Shown here: positions 34,342 to 48,200 of the stretch, piece by piece
Layout: each line of letters opens with the position of its first letter
How positions within the stretch are numbered: position 1 is the stretch's first letter
NCBI GenBank assembly: GCA_947491025.1
Contig: CANLIC010000007.1
Span: 1 to 64,000 of the forward strand
Direction: 5' to 3'
Length of the DNA: 64,000 nucleotides
From: Myxococcales bacterium
GTDB taxonomy: Bacteria > Myxococcota_A > UBA9042
The notes under the pieces: generated by a model
What the model was told of the DNA's origin: nothing
What the model saw: the letters and a program-made list of their open reading frames with translations, nothing else
The model's database searches: none
Translations under genes and position numbers: made by a program

Positions 34342-34519
34342 AGCCGGTCGCGCCCTCGCGCAGGGAGCGCTGCGACGGCGTCCCGTTCCCTGGCAATCGC
34401 GCGGCGCAGCCTGCAATCGCTGCGCCGCCCCCAGGCCACGAATCCCAGCGCTTGTGGCCGCCTGGCGCTCTACGCTGCCCGCCGTCCACCTCGGCGCCTC
34501 AGCGAAGCGGGCTCCGCGA

Positions 34520-35251
34520 CTAGCGCGTCGGATCCTTGCCGCAGATGCCCTGGGTCCCGATCGACACGTACTTGGTCGAGGACTTGATGCAGTGCGGCAT
34601 CTGTGCATTCCACGCCGCGCACTCGCCGTCGTTCTTGCAGGTGCGGCCGCACAGCTTGAAGGGCTCGAAGCTGGTTCGCTTGTCGTTGCCCGATGAGTTC
34701 GACTTCTCGAACACCGACTTGTACGTCACGCCGCCCGCAGACTTGTCGTCGTCGTAGTCGCAGGGCGCGGTGGTGAAGCTCCCGCCGCCCGTGCAGGCGT
34801 TGTTCTTGCTGCAGTACGAGATCGAGTCGTCGTAGCCGGTCAGGAAGCCGCCCTTGACGCATTGGCCGTACATGCACTCGGCTTTGTCGGTGCAGGCTTT
34901 GCCGTGCTCCTTGCCCGTGCCCTTGATCGGCGGGCACGCCCACCAGGGGTCATTGGAGCCTAGGCCAGTGTCCTTGATCACGTCGGCGCCGCCGCCGTCC
35001 GCGCCGCCGCTGTCCGAGCCGCCGCCGCCGCCTCCGGTGTCGCCGCCGGTGTCGCTGCCGGCGCCATCAGCGACGCCCACCGAGTCGCCGCCGCCGCCGA
35101 TCGTTCCGCCACCGTCGACGCTGGCGCCGCCGTCTGCGTCTGCGCCGTTGTCCTCGGTCACGTCGGCGCCGCAGGCGACGCCGGAGAGGGCGAGGAGCCC
35201 CGCCAGGAAGCAGGGCGCGATGACTTGGGCGAAACGCAAAAACCAGCACAT
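34520..35251 (-). CDS. Cysteine-containing lipoprotein with Gly/Asp linker
   Basis: A 243-residue lipoprotein. The signal (APCFLAGLLALSGVAC) ends in the lipobox GVAC. A linker of about 75 residues made of Gly, Asp and Ser follows, as in the larger Cys-rich proteins of the window. The C-terminal domain (about 105-243) has some nine Cys (WWACPPIKG, KACTDKAECMYGQC, LCGRTCKNDGECAAW, PHCIKS, GICGKD). This pattern suggests a disulphide-rich extracellular module. AGGAG upstream supports the ATG at 35251. Function unknown; it belongs to the same surface-protein style as the 17263 product. Confidence 0.7.
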   Translation of the reverse strand: MCWFLRFAQVIAPCFLAGLLALSGVACGADVTEDNGADADGGASVDGGGTIGGGGDSVGVADGAGSDTGGDTGGGGGGSDSGGADGGGADVIKDTGLGSNDPWWACPPIKGTGKEHGKACTDKAECMYGQCVKGGFLTGYDDSISYCSKNNACTGGGSFTTAPCDYDDDKSAGGVTYKSVFEKSNSSGNDKRTSFEPFKLCGRTCKNDGECAAWNAQMPHCIKSSTKYVSIGTQGICGKDPTR

Positions 35252-35611
35252 GTCTGCTCCTGCCGGGTGCTGCAGTCGGCCGATCGCCACCGCGCTTCGG
35301 TTCAGCCTTGACCCGGATCGCCGACGTCATCCCGGGCGGCGACGTGCTCCAGGGCGGCGACTGCCTGTCGCCGTGCCAAGCCCAAAAGCGCCGGCCCCAC
35401 CCCGCCCCCAAAGGATGGAGATCGCTTCCAGGTGAGTCAACCAAGGCGGCGTGCAGCAGCCGAACGGTCGTTGGCACCGGTTGGGTTTGACCCGGAGAGC
35501 CGCTGGTGCTAGGTACGCGCGCCGTCGCCCTAGCGGGCCCGCATGGGGTCCCGGCGGCGGCATGAGCAGGTTGCGCTGACCGTCGGCCCGACCTGCCAGG
35601 AGTTGGCGAGC
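35252..35611. other. Region upstream of the ATP synthase cluster
   Basis: No gene is supported. TTGACC at 35487-35492 is a fair -35 element, but the hexamer 17 bases on (TAGGTA) is a poor -10, so the promoter of the ATP synthase operon cannot be placed with confidence. Confidence 0.35.
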
Positions 35612-36172
35612 ATGCTCCATGATCTGGCGAGCCTGGCGACCAGCGCGGCCGCGCCGGGACAGGGCACTGAGGGCGCGCTCAGCGCGCACGGGTCCAGCGC
35701 CCTGACGATCGGCAGCGACTTGTTGCAGCGCGCGCACGCCGCAGGCCTCGTCGACGTCGACGCGACCGCGGTGGTGCAGTTCGCATTCTTTCTCCTGCTG
35801 GCGCTGGTGCTGCCGAAGCTGATCTTCGGGCCGCTCCTCGAGCGCTTTGAGCAGCGCGAGGCCCGCACCGAGGGTGCCCGCGCCGAGGCCCGCCGGATGC
35901 GCCGCGAGGCCGACGATCAGGTCGCCGCGTTCGATCGCGCGATGAACGACGAGAAGCAGCGGGCCATGGCCGAGCGCCAGGCGGCCCGGATGCAGGCGCA
36001 GCGCGAGGCCGCCGAAATGATCGCCAAGGTGCGGCGCGAGACCCATGCCCGCATTACGGTCGGTATCGAAGCGCTTCGGACCCAGGCCGCGAAGGCGAAG
36101 GTCGAGCTGGATCAAGACGCGCGGCAGATCGCCAGCCAGATCGTGCGCAAGTTGCTCGAGGGGAGGTCGTGA
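35612..36172 (+). CDS. atpF': F-type ATP synthase subunit b' (membrane stator)
   Basis: A 186-residue stator subunit. A single membrane helix (VVQFAFFLLLALVLPKLIFGPLL, about 53-75) is followed by a long charged coiled coil (EQREARTEGARAEARRMRRE onward) that would run up the side of F1 and bind delta. The N-terminal part before the helix is unusually long (about 50 residues, Ala/Ser/Gly-rich) and poorly conserved. A start at 35612 (AGGAG about ten bases upstream) is chosen; the frame extends further 5'. Its TGA overlaps the ATG of the b gene. Confidence 0.82.
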   Translation: MLHDLASLATSAAAPGQGTEGALSAHGSSALTIGSDLLQRAHAAGLVDVDATAVVQFAFFLLLALVLPKLIFGPLLERFEQREARTEGARAEARRMRREADDQVAAFDRAMNDEKQRAMAERQAARMQAQREAAEMIAKVRRETHARITVGIEALRTQAAKAKVELDQDARQIASQIVRKLLEGRS

Positions 36173-36819
36173 TGTCGAGCCGACCGGCAGCCCGCGTCGC
36201 AACATGGTTCCACCTGCCGATGCGGGTCGCGCTGGCGCTCGCGCTATGGACCCCTGGTCTCGCGCTGGCCGGTGACTTTGAGTTCGCGGTCCACGGCTTC
36301 TACGTCATCGACTTTCTGGTCTTCGTCGGCATCCTGGTCTACTTCGGGCGCAAGCCCATCGCGGCGGCGCTCGACAGCCGCTACAAGACCGTCGTCGCCG
36401 AGATCGAGGAGGCCAAGGCGCTCCGCATGGCGGCGCACGCGCGCTACGACGAGTACCGCGCCCGCATCGAGCACTTGGACGCCGAGCTGACCGCGGCCCT
36501 GCACGAGGTCCGCGTCGGCACCCGCACCGAGATCACCAGCATCCTGCAGGACGCCCGCGAGACCACGGAGCGCATCAGCGCCGAAGAGAGCGCCCGCCTC
36601 TCGCAAGAGGGCAAGCGCCTGCGCGCCGAGCTGGCGGAGGCCGCGGCGACGACCGCGCTGCGCCTGGCCGAGGCCGAGCTGCAGCAGGCCATGAGCGCTG
36701 ACGTTCAGCGCCGGTTGGTCGAGCGCACGTTGGTCGAGCTCGAGTCGGGCGCCGGTTCCTTTCAGGGAGCCGCGACCTCGGGCGGCGCCGCCACGCACAC
36801 GCCGCAGGCGAAGGGGTAG
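36172..36819 (+). CDS. atpF: F-type ATP synthase subunit b
   Basis: A 215-residue second stator subunit. An N-terminal signal-like segment (MRVALALALWTPGLALAG) precedes the membrane helix (HGFYVIDFLVFVGILVYF), followed by a coiled coil with typical spacing (GRKPIAAALDSRYKTVVAEI). b and b' together would form a heterodimer. The extra N-terminal hydrophobic segment may be a cleaved signal, as in other deltaproteobacterial b subunits. Starts at ATG overlapping the b' stop; a GTG three bases earlier is in frame. Confidence 0.88.
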   Translation: MSSRPAARVATWFHLPMRVALALALWTPGLALAGDFEFAVHGFYVIDFLVFVGILVYFGRKPIAAALDSRYKTVVAEIEEAKALRMAAHARYDEYRARIEHLDAELTAALHEVRVGTRTEITSILQDARETTERISAEESARLSQEGKRLRAELAEAAATTALRLAEAELQQAMSADVQRRLVERTLVELESGAGSFQGAATSGGAATHTPQAKG

Positions 36820-36822
36820 CCG

Positions 36823-37374
36823 ATGAGCCGCACGGATGTCGCCCGTCGCTACGCCAGCGCCATGTTCGACCTCGCCAGCGAGCGGGGCAACTTGCAGGCG
36901 GTTCGCACCAGCAGTGAGCGCTTGGTGGCGGTGTTGGCTGCCACGCCTGAGGCCGCCAGTCTGCTCGCCAACCGCACGGTCGCCCTGGCGCAGCGGCGCG
37001 CGCTGCTCGCCAAGGTGATCGAGGCGGCGGGCCTTGAGGCGTCGGTGGGCAACCTCGCCAGGTTGTTGCTCGATCGTGGCCGAATCGCGGTCCTGCCGGC
37101 CATCGTCAGCGAGCTCGCTGCCCGCATCGACGCCGCCAGCGGCAAGACCAAGGCCGAGGTCGTCTCGGCGCTGCCGCTGAGCGAGGGCGACGCAGCCCGC
37201 CTGGGGCTCGCGCTCGGCAAGCGGCTCGGCCGCACCATCGAGCTCTCGACCCGCGTCGACCCGACGCTCATCGGCGGACTACGCATCGAGGTGGGGCAGC
37301 TCATCTTCGACGCGACTGTCCGCAACCACTTGGATCGTCTGAAGGAACGCCTGGAGGCGCGCCACATCGGCTGA
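36823..37374 (+). CDS. atpH: F-type ATP synthase subunit delta
   Basis: A 183-residue soluble stator-connecting subunit (OSCP homologue) of normal length. The N-terminal helical bundle (VARRYASAMFDLASERGNL) and the conserved C-terminal block (TRVDPTLIGGLRIEVGQLIF) are both present. It starts three bases after the b stop, with AAGGGG upstream. It links the b/b' stalk to the top of the alpha-beta hexamer. Confidence 0.92.
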   Translation: MSRTDVARRYASAMFDLASERGNLQAVRTSSERLVAVLAATPEAASLLANRTVALAQRRALLAKVIEAAGLEASVGNLARLLLDRGRIAVLPAIVSELAARIDAASGKTKAEVVSALPLSEGDAARLGLALGKRLGRTIELSTRVDPTLIGGLRIEVGQLIFDATVRNHLDRLKERLEARHIG

Positions 37375-37475
37375 GGCCGCCTAGGCCGCCGCGGGTCGAC
37401 CTGACGACCTGAGAACGCATTCGTCGATCGCCGGGATCCCCGGCAAGCCGCCCGCGAGGCGGGCAGGAGCAGCAG

Positions 37476-39041
<1,566 letters not shown>

Positions 39042-39120
39042 TCGAGAGGCTTGGCGCTGCCCGCGCCGCCGCCGCCTCGCGCGGTGGGACGCAGGGCCAA
39101 CCGCGGGTGCGGAGGGTAAG

Positions 39121-41518
<2,398 letters not shown>

Positions 41519-41550
41519 GGCCGGTCCCACGGGACGGCGCGGGGGAGCCC

Positions 41551-41964
41551 ATGCAGATCGAGATCGTGACACCGATGGGCGAGAAGTGGCGCGGCGAGGC
41601 CGTGTCGGTGCGCGCGCGCGGCGCCGTCGGCGAGGTGGGCGTGCTGCCCGGGCACCGCGACATGCTCACGGCCCTCGGCGTCGGTGTCTGCTCGGTCATG
41701 CAGACCCAGCACGGCGATCCGCTGCGCATGGTCCTGGTCGAGGGCTACCTGCAGGTGAGCCAGCAGGGCAGCAAGGTGATCATCGTCACCGAGCGCGCCG
41801 AGCAGGCCTCTGAGATCGACAGGGCGGCGGCGCAGCGCGACTACGAAGCCGCGCGGACGGAGCTTGAGGCGGCGCGCGAGGACGTCGGCAGCCACGCCTG
41901 GCGGCTCAAGCGCTTCAACGTCGACCTGGCCCGGGCGCGGCTCGAGCTGTGCGGCGCGATCTGA
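41551..41964 (+). CDS. atpC: F-type ATP synthase subunit epsilon
   Basis: A 137-residue rotor-foot subunit with an N-terminal beta-barrel (MQIEIVTPMGEKW, GEVGVLPGHRDMLTAL) and a C-terminal helical hairpin (DRAAAQRDYEAARTELEAAR) that can inhibit ATP hydrolysis. It ends the operon. The next gene starts 26 bases on. Genes for subunits a and c are not present on either side within the window. Confidence 0.92.
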   Translation: MQIEIVTPMGEKWRGEAVSVRARGAVGEVGVLPGHRDMLTALGVGVCSVMQTQHGDPLRMVLVEGYLQVSQQGSKVIIVTERAEQASEIDRAAAQRDYEAARTELEAAREDVGSHAWRLKRFNVDLARARLELCGAI

Positions 41965-41990
41965 CGTCGCGCGGCGTCGCCCCAAGCGTG

Positions 41991-43133
41991 ATGCCTGACG
42001 CCTGCGCCTCAAGGCCAGGGCGCCAAGCCCTCGGGCTCGTCTTCGCCGGGTTGCTGCTCGCGACCGCTCTGACCGACTGCACCACCTCCAAGGCCGTACG
42101 CGCCTGGCACGATGCCGAGGCGGCCCGCGAACGCGGCGATCGCGCCCGCGCGCTGCAGCGCTACCAAGACGCGTTCGACCGCGACGGCAACCAGTTTGGC
42201 GCCGAGGTGGCCCGGCTCTCGCTCTTGGCGCTCGACCCCTCGGCGACCGCACGCGTGACCGCCGGGCACGAAGCGCTGCTGGTGCGGCGCGCCGGCACGG
42301 TCGAGGTCGAGCTGCTCGGCGTCGGCCTCGACCTGGTCGCTGGCCGCACCGCCCAGGCCCAGGCGCGCCTGGCCACGATCACCGATCTCGCGGTCGAACA
42401 GGCTGAGATGCGGCTCAACGGCGGTCGGGCCAACACCGAGCCATGCGGCGGCGTGCGGCGCGAGGTGGCGCGGCTGCGCCTCGAAGCAGCGATGCAGGCG
42501 CTGAGCAGCGCTGCTGGGCCTGCGCGCCTGGCTCCAGCCGCGCTGCAGACCGCCCGTGACCTGCAGCAGCGTTGCGGCGCAGGATTGCGTCCGCGCGAAG
42601 CCCTGCTCATCGGCGTTCTTCTGTTGCAGGCCGGCGAGAAAGATCGCGTCGCCGCCTGGCTCGACAGCCAGGCGACCTCGACCCCCGATTCGCAAAGGCT
42701 GCGCGCCACCCTGGCGCTGCAGCGCGGCGACCCCAAGGGCGCGCTGGCGGCCCTCGCAGGGCTCGACGACGCCTCTGCGGCCATGCTGCGCGCCGCGGCC
42801 CATATCGCCCTGCGCGCCGGAGGCGAGGCCATGGCTGCGATCGCTGTCGCGCGCCAGGCTGGCGCCCACGCCGCCACGCTGCTGCCGCTCGAGGCCGCCG
42901 CGGCCCTCCTCGCCGATGAGCCCAAGCGCGCGCGCGACCTCCTGGCCGGTCTGGTCGCGCAGGGCGGCGCTGGGCTGTCGTGGACCGCTGCCTTCGATCT
43001 CGGCCTCGCCGAACTGGCCCTCGGCGATCCCGCCGCCGCCATCGAGGCCTTCGCGCTCGCCAGCCGCTTGTGCCCGAGCTGTCAGGCCCCGCGTCAAAAC
43101 CTGCTAGCGCTCCGCGCCGCCATCGGGGGCTGA
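41991..43133 (+). CDS. TPR-like lipoprotein downstream of the ATP synthase genes
   Basis: A 380-residue lipoprotein. The signal (QALGLVFAGLLLATALTDC) ends in TDC with Thr at -2 and Cys as anchor. The mature part is all-helical, Ala/Leu-rich and repetitive (ERGDRARALQRYQDAFDRDG; LGDPAAAIEAFALASRLCPS), as in tetratricopeptide solenoids, with paired Cys near the end (CPSCQAP). It probably scaffolds protein complexes in the periplasm. The ATG at 41991 is chosen; a GTG at 41949 overlapping atpC is an alternative. It lies on the same strand as the ATP synthase genes but has no known functional link. Confidence 0.72.
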   Translation: MPDACASRPGRQALGLVFAGLLLATALTDCTTSKAVRAWHDAEAARERGDRARALQRYQDAFDRDGNQFGAEVARLSLLALDPSATARVTAGHEALLVRRAGTVEVELLGVGLDLVAGRTAQAQARLATITDLAVEQAEMRLNGGRANTEPCGGVRREVARLRLEAAMQALSSAAGPARLAPAALQTARDLQQRCGAGLRPREALLIGVLLLQAGEKDRVAAWLDSQATSTPDSQRLRATLALQRGDPKGALAALAGLDDASAAMLRAAAHIALRAGGEAMAAIAVARQAGAHAATLLPLEAAAALLADEPKRARDLLAGLVAQGGAGLSWTAAFDLGLAELALGDPAAAIEAFALASRLCPSCQAPRQNLLALRAAIGG

Positions 43134-43299
43134 GGCCAGGGTGCCCGCGCCCGCCCGCCTTTCGAGGGTGACAAGGCCGGCCGCCCTGCCTATCCTCGGC
43201 CGCCGACCGCTCCGCCCGACCGAGGGGGGCCGCCGTCAAGATGTCGCCCACCGCCGCCAGCGCCTCCCGCTGCCAGGCCGCAGATCGCTGAGGATCTCC

Positions 43300-44901
43300 A
43301 TGTTCATTCGCCGCAATCTGTCCTCGCTCCTGCTCGCCTCGTTGCTGGCGCTCGCCACCCTCAGCGCGTGTGGCCCGAAGAAAAACGCCAAGGAGGAGCG
43401 CGCGGGCAAAGGCGACGATCGGCTGGCCGAGCTGATGTCGGAGCGCCGGCAGCGGCTGTCCGCTTCGATCCCGGCCTCCGACGTCCCCGATGGCTCCACG
43501 CACCCTTGGCTGAACTGGGTGAGCCAGGTCGCCGGCACCGTCAGCCGCGCTGAGCTGAAGAAGGTCGCAGTCGTGGCCCGCGGCACGGCCACCGCAAACA
43601 CCGCCGACGAGCTGGCGACGTGGCTCGAGTCGCAGAAGGCCTTCTACTTCGAAGAGAAGATGGCGGCGATGGAGTACTGGCGCGACCTCTCCATCGCCCG
43701 CAACTCCTCGGTCGGCAAGCCCTGGCAGGTCGACCTCGACTTCGACCAGATCTTCTTTCACGCCGCCCAGGTGGCGCGTACCGCCGACCTCTTCGCCCGC
43801 GCGCCCGATGACGACCGAGTCACGCACTACTTCAACTATTGGCTGCTGGTCTTCGGCTTTGAGGCCAAGACCTCGCTGTACCAGGACGAGACCAACAAGC
43901 TCTGCAAAGAGAAGTTGGCCGGATTCTGCGATCCCATCCCGATGGAGCTGCGGCCCTACCAGGTCATGAAGCCCTACTACCAGAAGGTGCAGGAGATGAT
44001 CGCCGCGTTCCGCAAGGCGTGGCCTGGCAGCGTCTACGAGCCCTTCTTGCAGCGCCTGGATGCCGTCTACGCCAAGCGAATCTCCGAGGTGCCCGCCTGG
44101 TCCGAGGACCCCAAGCTGGTGTCGATGCGCTCGGGGGTCCCAGCGCCGCTCCCGGGCAACGCCGTGCTCTACGTCACCGCCAAGGGCGTCTCGCTCATGG
44201 AGAACGCCCTACGCAAGCCCGACGATCCGGCGCGGCCGTGGAAGCCGGACTGGGCGCCCGATCCCGAGCTCGGCCAGGCGGTGTCTGCGCTGGTGCAGGA
44301 CGTCCGCAGCTCGACGGTGTCGAACTTCAACCAGTCGCGCATCCTCGTCGTCCCCGACGCCGACGTGCCGATGCGCTACCTTGAGCCGCTGCTGCGCTCC
44401 ACCATCATCGGTGAGCACGCGCAAGAGTGGCCCACGGTGATTCTGGTGGGTCGGCGCCGCGCAGACGGCAGCAATGAGCGCGTCGGCTTCACCCTCTCGC
44501 TCCTCGACACCGTGAAGGCGATCCCCTTCAAGCTCGACGCCCCGGCGGGCGGAGCGGCCCGCGGCAAGCTGTCCTGCACGGCGTTCGCCGTCGTCGGCGC
44601 CCAGCGCTTCGAGGCCAAGGGTTTTGCGTCCGCGGTGTTCCACGACGGCAAGTCGGTCCACGTCGGCCGGCTCTCCCTCGACGGCGCCTACCGCGAGGTC
44701 CAGTCGGCGCCCGGCCATGGGGAGGGCGATCGGCTCGAGGCGTGGACCGACGCGCAGACGGCGTCGGTCGTCGTCGCTGTCCCGAAGGCGCTCAGCTACG
44801 CCGCGCTGGTCGAGGCCCTCAACGGTGTTGCGCTGCGCTGCACGCCCCAGGGCTGCAAGCAGGACCGCACGGTGCCCGTCTTCGTCGCCACCTGCGACTA
44901 A
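43300..44901 (+). CDS. Lipoprotein of unknown function
   Basis: A 533-residue lipoprotein with signal MFIRRNLSSLLLASLLALAT and lipobox LSAC. The mature part starts with a charged linker (KKNAKEERAGKGDDRL). An alpha-helical half follows (FYFEEKMAAMEYWRDLSIAR, FFHAAQVARTADLFARAPDD), then a beta-rich half. Four Cys near the middle and end (NKLCKEKLAGFCD; LRCTPQGCKQ) may pair. GAGG lies a few bases before the ATG. It is probably co-transcribed with the TPR lipoprotein 166 bases upstream. No family is recognised. Confidence 0.7.
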   Translation: MFIRRNLSSLLLASLLALATLSACGPKKNAKEERAGKGDDRLAELMSERRQRLSASIPASDVPDGSTHPWLNWVSQVAGTVSRAELKKVAVVARGTATANTADELATWLESQKAFYFEEKMAAMEYWRDLSIARNSSVGKPWQVDLDFDQIFFHAAQVARTADLFARAPDDDRVTHYFNYWLLVFGFEAKTSLYQDETNKLCKEKLAGFCDPIPMELRPYQVMKPYYQKVQEMIAAFRKAWPGSVYEPFLQRLDAVYAKRISEVPAWSEDPKLVSMRSGVPAPLPGNAVLYVTAKGVSLMENALRKPDDPARPWKPDWAPDPELGQAVSALVQDVRSSTVSNFNQSRILVVPDADVPMRYLEPLLRSTIIGEHAQEWPTVILVGRRRADGSNERVGFTLSLLDTVKAIPFKLDAPAGGAARGKLSCTAFAVVGAQRFEAKGFASAVFHDGKSVHVGRLSLDGAYREVQSAPGHGEGDRLEAWTDAQTASVVVAVPKALSYAALVEALNGVALRCTPQGCKQDRTVPVFVATCD

Positions 44902-45275
44902 CGCCCCGCGGCGAGTGACGACGCGTCCGTCCGTCGTCGCGACGTCCCACCGGCGGCTCTCCTGCCCCATCCGTGGAATCGGGCCCGGGCCGTCCTCGTC
45001 CGCGCACGCGGCGGCCGTGCGCCCTCGCGCCAAGTCGACCTGTCGATCCTGCGCCTGCGCGTCCGGTCTCGCTCCAGGCGGCTTTTGTCATGGGGTCCAC
45101 GCAAGCAAAGCGGATGGCTCGCCCGATTCCAAGAATTCAACGCCGCCCGCTTGGGCCCATGGCTGCAGAGGCAGCCCTCAGGCTGGCGCAAGGTCTGCCA
45201 ATCCTGGGCTGCTGCGGTCTGGAGCACGCGACGAGGCCGTCGTCGCGCCTGGGTCTGTCGCCGCTGGCTCTTCGC
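44902..45275. other. Convergent intergenic region, 374 bases
   Basis: No convincing gene. A Trp/Arg-rich plus-strand frame (about 45085-45275) has no family resemblance and poor third-position GC, so I treat it as chance. Confidence 0.4.
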
Positions 45276-48200
45276 TCAGCGTGACCCGGCCGGCGCCTTC
45301 TTGCCGCCGCGACCCTTGCCGGCCGCCTTGTGCGCTGCCGGCGACGCCGCCGCTGCAGGAGCGCCGTCACCGGCAACTTTGGAGGCGCCGGTCGCACCTG
45401 GCGAGGCCTTTGGGATGCCGACCGGGCTGGGCACAGAGGAGGTCTCGTAGCGGCACGGCTCATCGCCCTTGCGCTCCCAGAGCTGGATGACCTCGTCGCG
45501 CCAGTGGCGAAGCGCTGGGTCGTGGAACTCCTCGAGCAGGCGGAAGTGGCGCACCACGGTCGGCTTGCGGTTCATGTTCTCGACGGTGAACCACGACTGC
45601 GGAGCCGCGACGATGAAGCGCAGGTTGTCCTTGCAGGCGCGCGTCCAAAACTCCGCCTCGTCGATGATGCCGGTTTTGAAGGTCTTGCTGTTGGTGTCCA
45701 CGTGGTCGGCGGCCATGCGTCTGCCGGCCAGGAGGGCGACGATCGGCGCGTAGGTCGAGGCGCCAGTGATGGTGTCTACGCCACGCGAACGCGACGCGAT
45801 GGTGGCGGCGATGGTCTCAGCGGTGGAGAACCAGCGCTTCTTGCTCCAAAGGTAATGCAAAACGCCCGATTCCAGGTTGCCCCGCACGCGCCAGTCCCGC
45901 CAAAACAGGACGCGGCCGAGGTCCGAGAGCAGCTTCGGGCCCGGCGCATCGACCCACTCGAAGCGCAAGAGCTGGCCTGCACCCTTGCTGCCGCCACCCG
46001 GGCTCAGTTCGGTTGGGAAGGCAACGCGGTTGGCTGCGGCGTTGACGGGGACCCAAGCGGCGCAGCACAGCGCCAGACCGAGCAACGCCAGGCGCGCCTG
46101 CGACGGGATGAAGAGCGGGCCCGACGGCAGGTTGCGGAAGTCCAACACGTCGGCGTCGCGTACCCCAGCGCCGGCGCACACCCGCACCAACCAGAGCAGC
46201 GTCGTTAGCGTGACCGCGGCAGACAGCGCCGCGAAGGGCAGCATCAGCGTGTAGTAGAAGTCGTAGCGCTCGGGCAGCTGGGCCAGCTCGCCGAGCATCG
46301 CGACGGTCACGATCCAGAGCACCAGCGCGGCTCCGCCCATGCCCGGGTGGCGCCACCACCGGCGTGGGTTGATCATCATCATCCAGTGGTCGGGATCGTC
46401 GAGTGGATCCGCCGCGTTCGATGCCCCGTTCGGACCTGGCGGTGGGCGCACCACCCTGCGGTCATTCTGCTGCGAGGCGAGCTGGGCAGCATCGCGCTCC
46501 GAGCGCCGCAGCAGGATGCGAAGGGCGACCGCAAAAGGCGCCAACAGGGCGAGCCAAAAGTGCGCGCCATGGTAGTAGGTCGCAGTCAGGAAATCTTTGC
46601 TCTGCAATGTGGCCATCAAGTTGCTGATCAGCGCCAGCGGCCCATTTTCGAGCCCGACATAGCCGACAATCTTGACCTTTTTCTGTGTATGGTAGCGATA
46701 AACGCCGTCGAGGTAGCTCTCGCCGCCGACCAGCACGCCGAGGATGTGGATGGTGCCGAACACCAGCGCAAAGCCGATGAGCAGCTGAACCGCCGGGGTA
46801 GCCAGAAAGCGGTTGACGAGCGAACGGGGGCGCTCTTCTCCGCGTGGTCCGGCAGAAAACGCCAGCATGGCAAAGAGCGCGATCGCGCCGCCCACCGCGT
46901 AGATGCCAGTGCTGGCCGCGACTCCTGCGAAGAGGCCGGCGAGGAAGGACCGGTCGCGCAACGCCGCCCAGACCGCCAGCGTCAGCCAGAGCGTCGTCAA
47001 GTTGACGCCGGTCAGGTTGGCGCTCGCCTTCAAGGTCTCCGCAGCGAACAAGAACAGGCCACAAGCGAGCACGCCGCCAGCGGCGCCAATGTGCCGGCGG
47101 CCGATGCGCCAGACCACGATCCCGGTCAGCAGAGACGCGATGGCCGACAGCGACTTCACGATGGGAAAGGACCAGCCAAAGATGCCGATGACGGTCGCCG
47201 GCACCGCGATGTGCAGGGGCGGATGCGAGAAAAAGAAGTCGTGGTAGGGCCAGATGCCATCGACCCACGCCTTGGCTGCGTAGAAATAGATGCCCTCGTC
47301 GGTCGCCGAGTAGCGGCCGCCTTGCAGCTTGAGCAGCCCGAATGCGATGGCGATGAGGAGGACCGCAGACGTCTCGACCATCGACTCGGTCTCGTCGTCC
47401 ACTTGCGCCGACCACCGGCTGAGCGCCGACAGCGTCGCCGCACATGTCACCGCCGTCAGCAGCAACGCGGTCGCGACGGCACCCAGATCCAGTCCCGTGC
47501 TGCCGGTCATCATCGCGCTCAGGGCAGGTGCCAAGGCAACAGCGATCGCGAGTCCATCGGTGGGGCCACGGCCAGCGCCGCGCGGCAGCATGAGGAGCGC
47601 CAGGCCAGCCGGACCGATGAGGCACATCAGGACGGTGCCGACGGGTGCCGCCATCGTCGCGGCCTCGACCATCTCGCCGTGCGGGGTGAGTCCGCCGTCG
47701 GCGGTGAACGCAAGCAGCAGCGGCAGCGAGGTCTTGCCCAGCCAGGTCAGCGGCTGCCAGTAAGCTGCTGTCAGCGCCGCCGCCGCCACGGCACCGATGA
47801 CCCGCGCGGGCCGCTCAACGGGCCGGCGACCGAGGCTCAGCAACGCCGCGCCGAGCAGGCCGCACCACAGCGCGGTGGGGACGCCAAAGAGATCGCCTCG
47901 CATCGGCCACATGGAGGGAAGCAGGGCACCGGGTGCCGCGCCTTCGCGCAGCCAAAGCGTCGCCAGCGCGACCATCACGGCCATCACTCCGCCGCCATCG
48001 CTTGCGTCGGCCGGATCGGCCGGAGTTTCCGTCTGCGGCGGCCGGAGGGTGCCGCTCGCCAGGGCGACCAGAAGCAGGCCTGCGGTCAGCGCGGTGCCTA
48101 TGGACGCCAGCATCATGCCCATCGGCCAGTCGCAGGGGATGTCCTGGAACATCGCGGTGTAGAGCGCGGGCAGGCCAGGCGCTGCCGGAAGCATCAGCGC

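Noticed and set aside
44902..45275. Small Trp/Arg-rich protein at about 45085
   Set aside because: Poor third-position GC, no ribosome site and no family resemblance.
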